A stretch of DNA of 64,000 bases, from assembly GCF_006346325.1 (NCBI RefSeq), contig NZ_VDYR01000001.1:1798001-1862000 (forward strand), in the 5' to 3' direction. Source of the DNA: Sphingomonas japonica. Lineage in GTDB: Bacteria; Pseudomonadota; Alphaproteobacteria; Sphingomonadales; Sphingomonadaceae. Below are positions 63,335-64,000 of this stretch, piece after piece. Position 1 is the first letter of the stretch. Every line of letters starts with the position of its first letter. The notes beneath the pieces were generated by a model, which did not search any database, had not been told where the DNA came from, and was given only the letters and a program-made list of their open reading frames with translations. The position numbers and the translations under genes are program-made.

Positions 63335-64000
63335 CTAGGCGCAGTTCCCGTCGAGCTGGGTCAGCAAGCGCCGCGCACTCCATCCCTCGCGCAGGATCAG
63401 GCCGCGGTCGAGCAGAGTGTGGAACTCGGATTCGTCCATTGGCTGGGCAAAGAGATAGCCCTGGCCGATCGAGCAGCCGAGGGTGCGCATGATTGCGCGC
63501 TCGGTCTCGGTTTCGATCCCCTCCGCGACGACACGGATGTCCAGCGCCGCCCCGAGCTTGACGATGGTTTCCACGATGACCCGCTTGGCGGCGCTATGCG
63601 CGACGCCGTGCACGAAGCTGCGATCGATCTTGATCTCGCTCATCGGGAAATTCTCGAGATAGCGCAGGTTGGAATAGCCGGTCCCGAAGTCGTCGATCGA
63701 AAGCCCGACGCCGAGGAAGCGGAGCTCTGCGAACGCTGCGCGAATGTGCGCGGGTTCATCGATCATGAGATTTTCGGTGAGCTCCAAGGTCAGCCAATCG
63801 GCTCGGCACCCGGTTTCGTCGATGATCTGGGCGACAAAGCGCGCCATGTCGCGTTGCGTGAACTCCAGCACCGATGCGTTGAAGGCGAAACGGATCGGCA
63901 CGCGGCGGTCGCAATTGATCCGTGCCGCGAGCGTCGCCAGCGTTCGCAGGCCCCAGGCGCCGATGTCGAGGATGATGCCGGTTTCCTCGGCGATGCCGAT
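63335..64000 (-). CDS. EAL-domain protein (c-di-GMP phosphodiesterase), 5' end cut by window
   Basis: C-terminal 221 residues of a c-di-GMP phosphodiesterase; the start and the EAL/ELL signature lie beyond base 64000. Visible are AEETGIILDIGAWGL, NASVLEFTQRD, LELTENLMID (metal Glu), DDFGTGYSNLRYL (the essential DDFGTG), KIDRSFV, AEGIET and GQGYLFAQPM. All catalytic residues in this part are kept, so it is probably active. What domain precedes it (GGDEF, PAS, receiver) cannot be seen. It ends 110 bases before the aldo/keto reductase start. Confidence 0.92.
   Translation of the reverse strand: MGIAEETGIILDIGAWGLRTLATLAARINCDRRVPIRFAFNASVLEFTQRDMARFVAQIIDETGCRADWLTLELTENLMIDEPAHIRAAFAELRFLGVGLSIDDFGTGYSNLRYLENFPMSEIKIDRSFVHGVAHSAAKRVIVETIVKLGAALDIRVVAEGIETETERAIMRTLGCSIGQGYLFAQPMDESEFHTLLDRGLILREGWSARRLLTQLDGNCA

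Overview
The window is a continuous stretch of chromosome from a GC-rich alphaproteobacterium, most likely a sphingomonad (Sphingomonas or a close relative). Pointers are the GcrA cell-cycle regulator, a DUF2794 protein, fused-domain PstC/PstA permeases, a petABC bc1 operon, the phoH-ybeY-corC / lnt / metK / trmB housekeeping set, and many overlapping or ATGA-type gene junctions. This assignment is an inference from gene content and codon use; no rRNA or complete tRNA gene is present. No insertion sequence, integrase, CRISPR array, toxin-antitoxin pair or prophage gene was recognised. No gene-free stretch exceeds 300 bases; the longest (48552-48775, 38325-38534, 27433-27627, 40571-40761, 33447-33635) are discussed where they show anything.

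Layout. 1-2679: glmU-glmS (minus; glmS runs off the left edge), making UDP-GlcNAc precursors. 2738-5273: a four-gene minus-strand cassette with a Tat-type small secreted protein, a PqqD-like peptide chaperone, an HprK-related kinase and a nucleotidyltransferase. It is very tightly coupled through TTG and GTG starts. This matches what I recall as the HPr-rel-A system, whose biochemical job is unknown, and is the best candidate here for an undescribed biological system. 5379-12693: the complete phosphate operon phoR-pstSCAB-phoU-phoB. 12790-19126: a Met/Thr/Pro-rich exported protein, an SDR, a membrane protein, DUF2794-cysE, a TauE/SafE exporter, oxyR and a fasciclin lipoprotein. 19139-20405: pgsA-moaD-moaE. 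20543-30616: an LplT-like transporter, TraB/GumN, rplY-pth, a Crp/Fnr regulator overlapping a 2-oxoglutarate oxygenase, PAP2, ychF, a phosphodiesterase, MaoC, a Gly/Tyr then Arg-rich lipoprotein, and apt.

30694-33446: petABC. 33636-38324: trmL, hemF, a GNAT, two coupled membrane proteins, lipB and a Met-rich repeat lipoprotein. 38535-42197: a secreted protein, queC-queE, a DUF3617 protein and hslO. 42351-45537: argD-argF, with REP-like inverted repeats in both junctions of argD-argF-hslO, and an ABC-2 permease. 45608-48551: gcrA and a TadE/TadG-like pair. 48776-59948: phoH-ybeY-corC, then (after four inserted genes) lnt-metK, then (after katE and a UVR-domain gene) trmB. A tRNA-like 3' fragment lies at the katE/trmB junction. 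59983-64000: a minus-strand group of small protein, Crp/Fnr, glutathione-independent formaldehyde dehydrogenase, aldo/keto reductase and an EAL-domain protein that runs off the right edge.

Start codons were chosen from Shine-Dalgarno sequences, signal peptides, family lengths and neighbour overlaps; where several remain possible this is stated in the entry.
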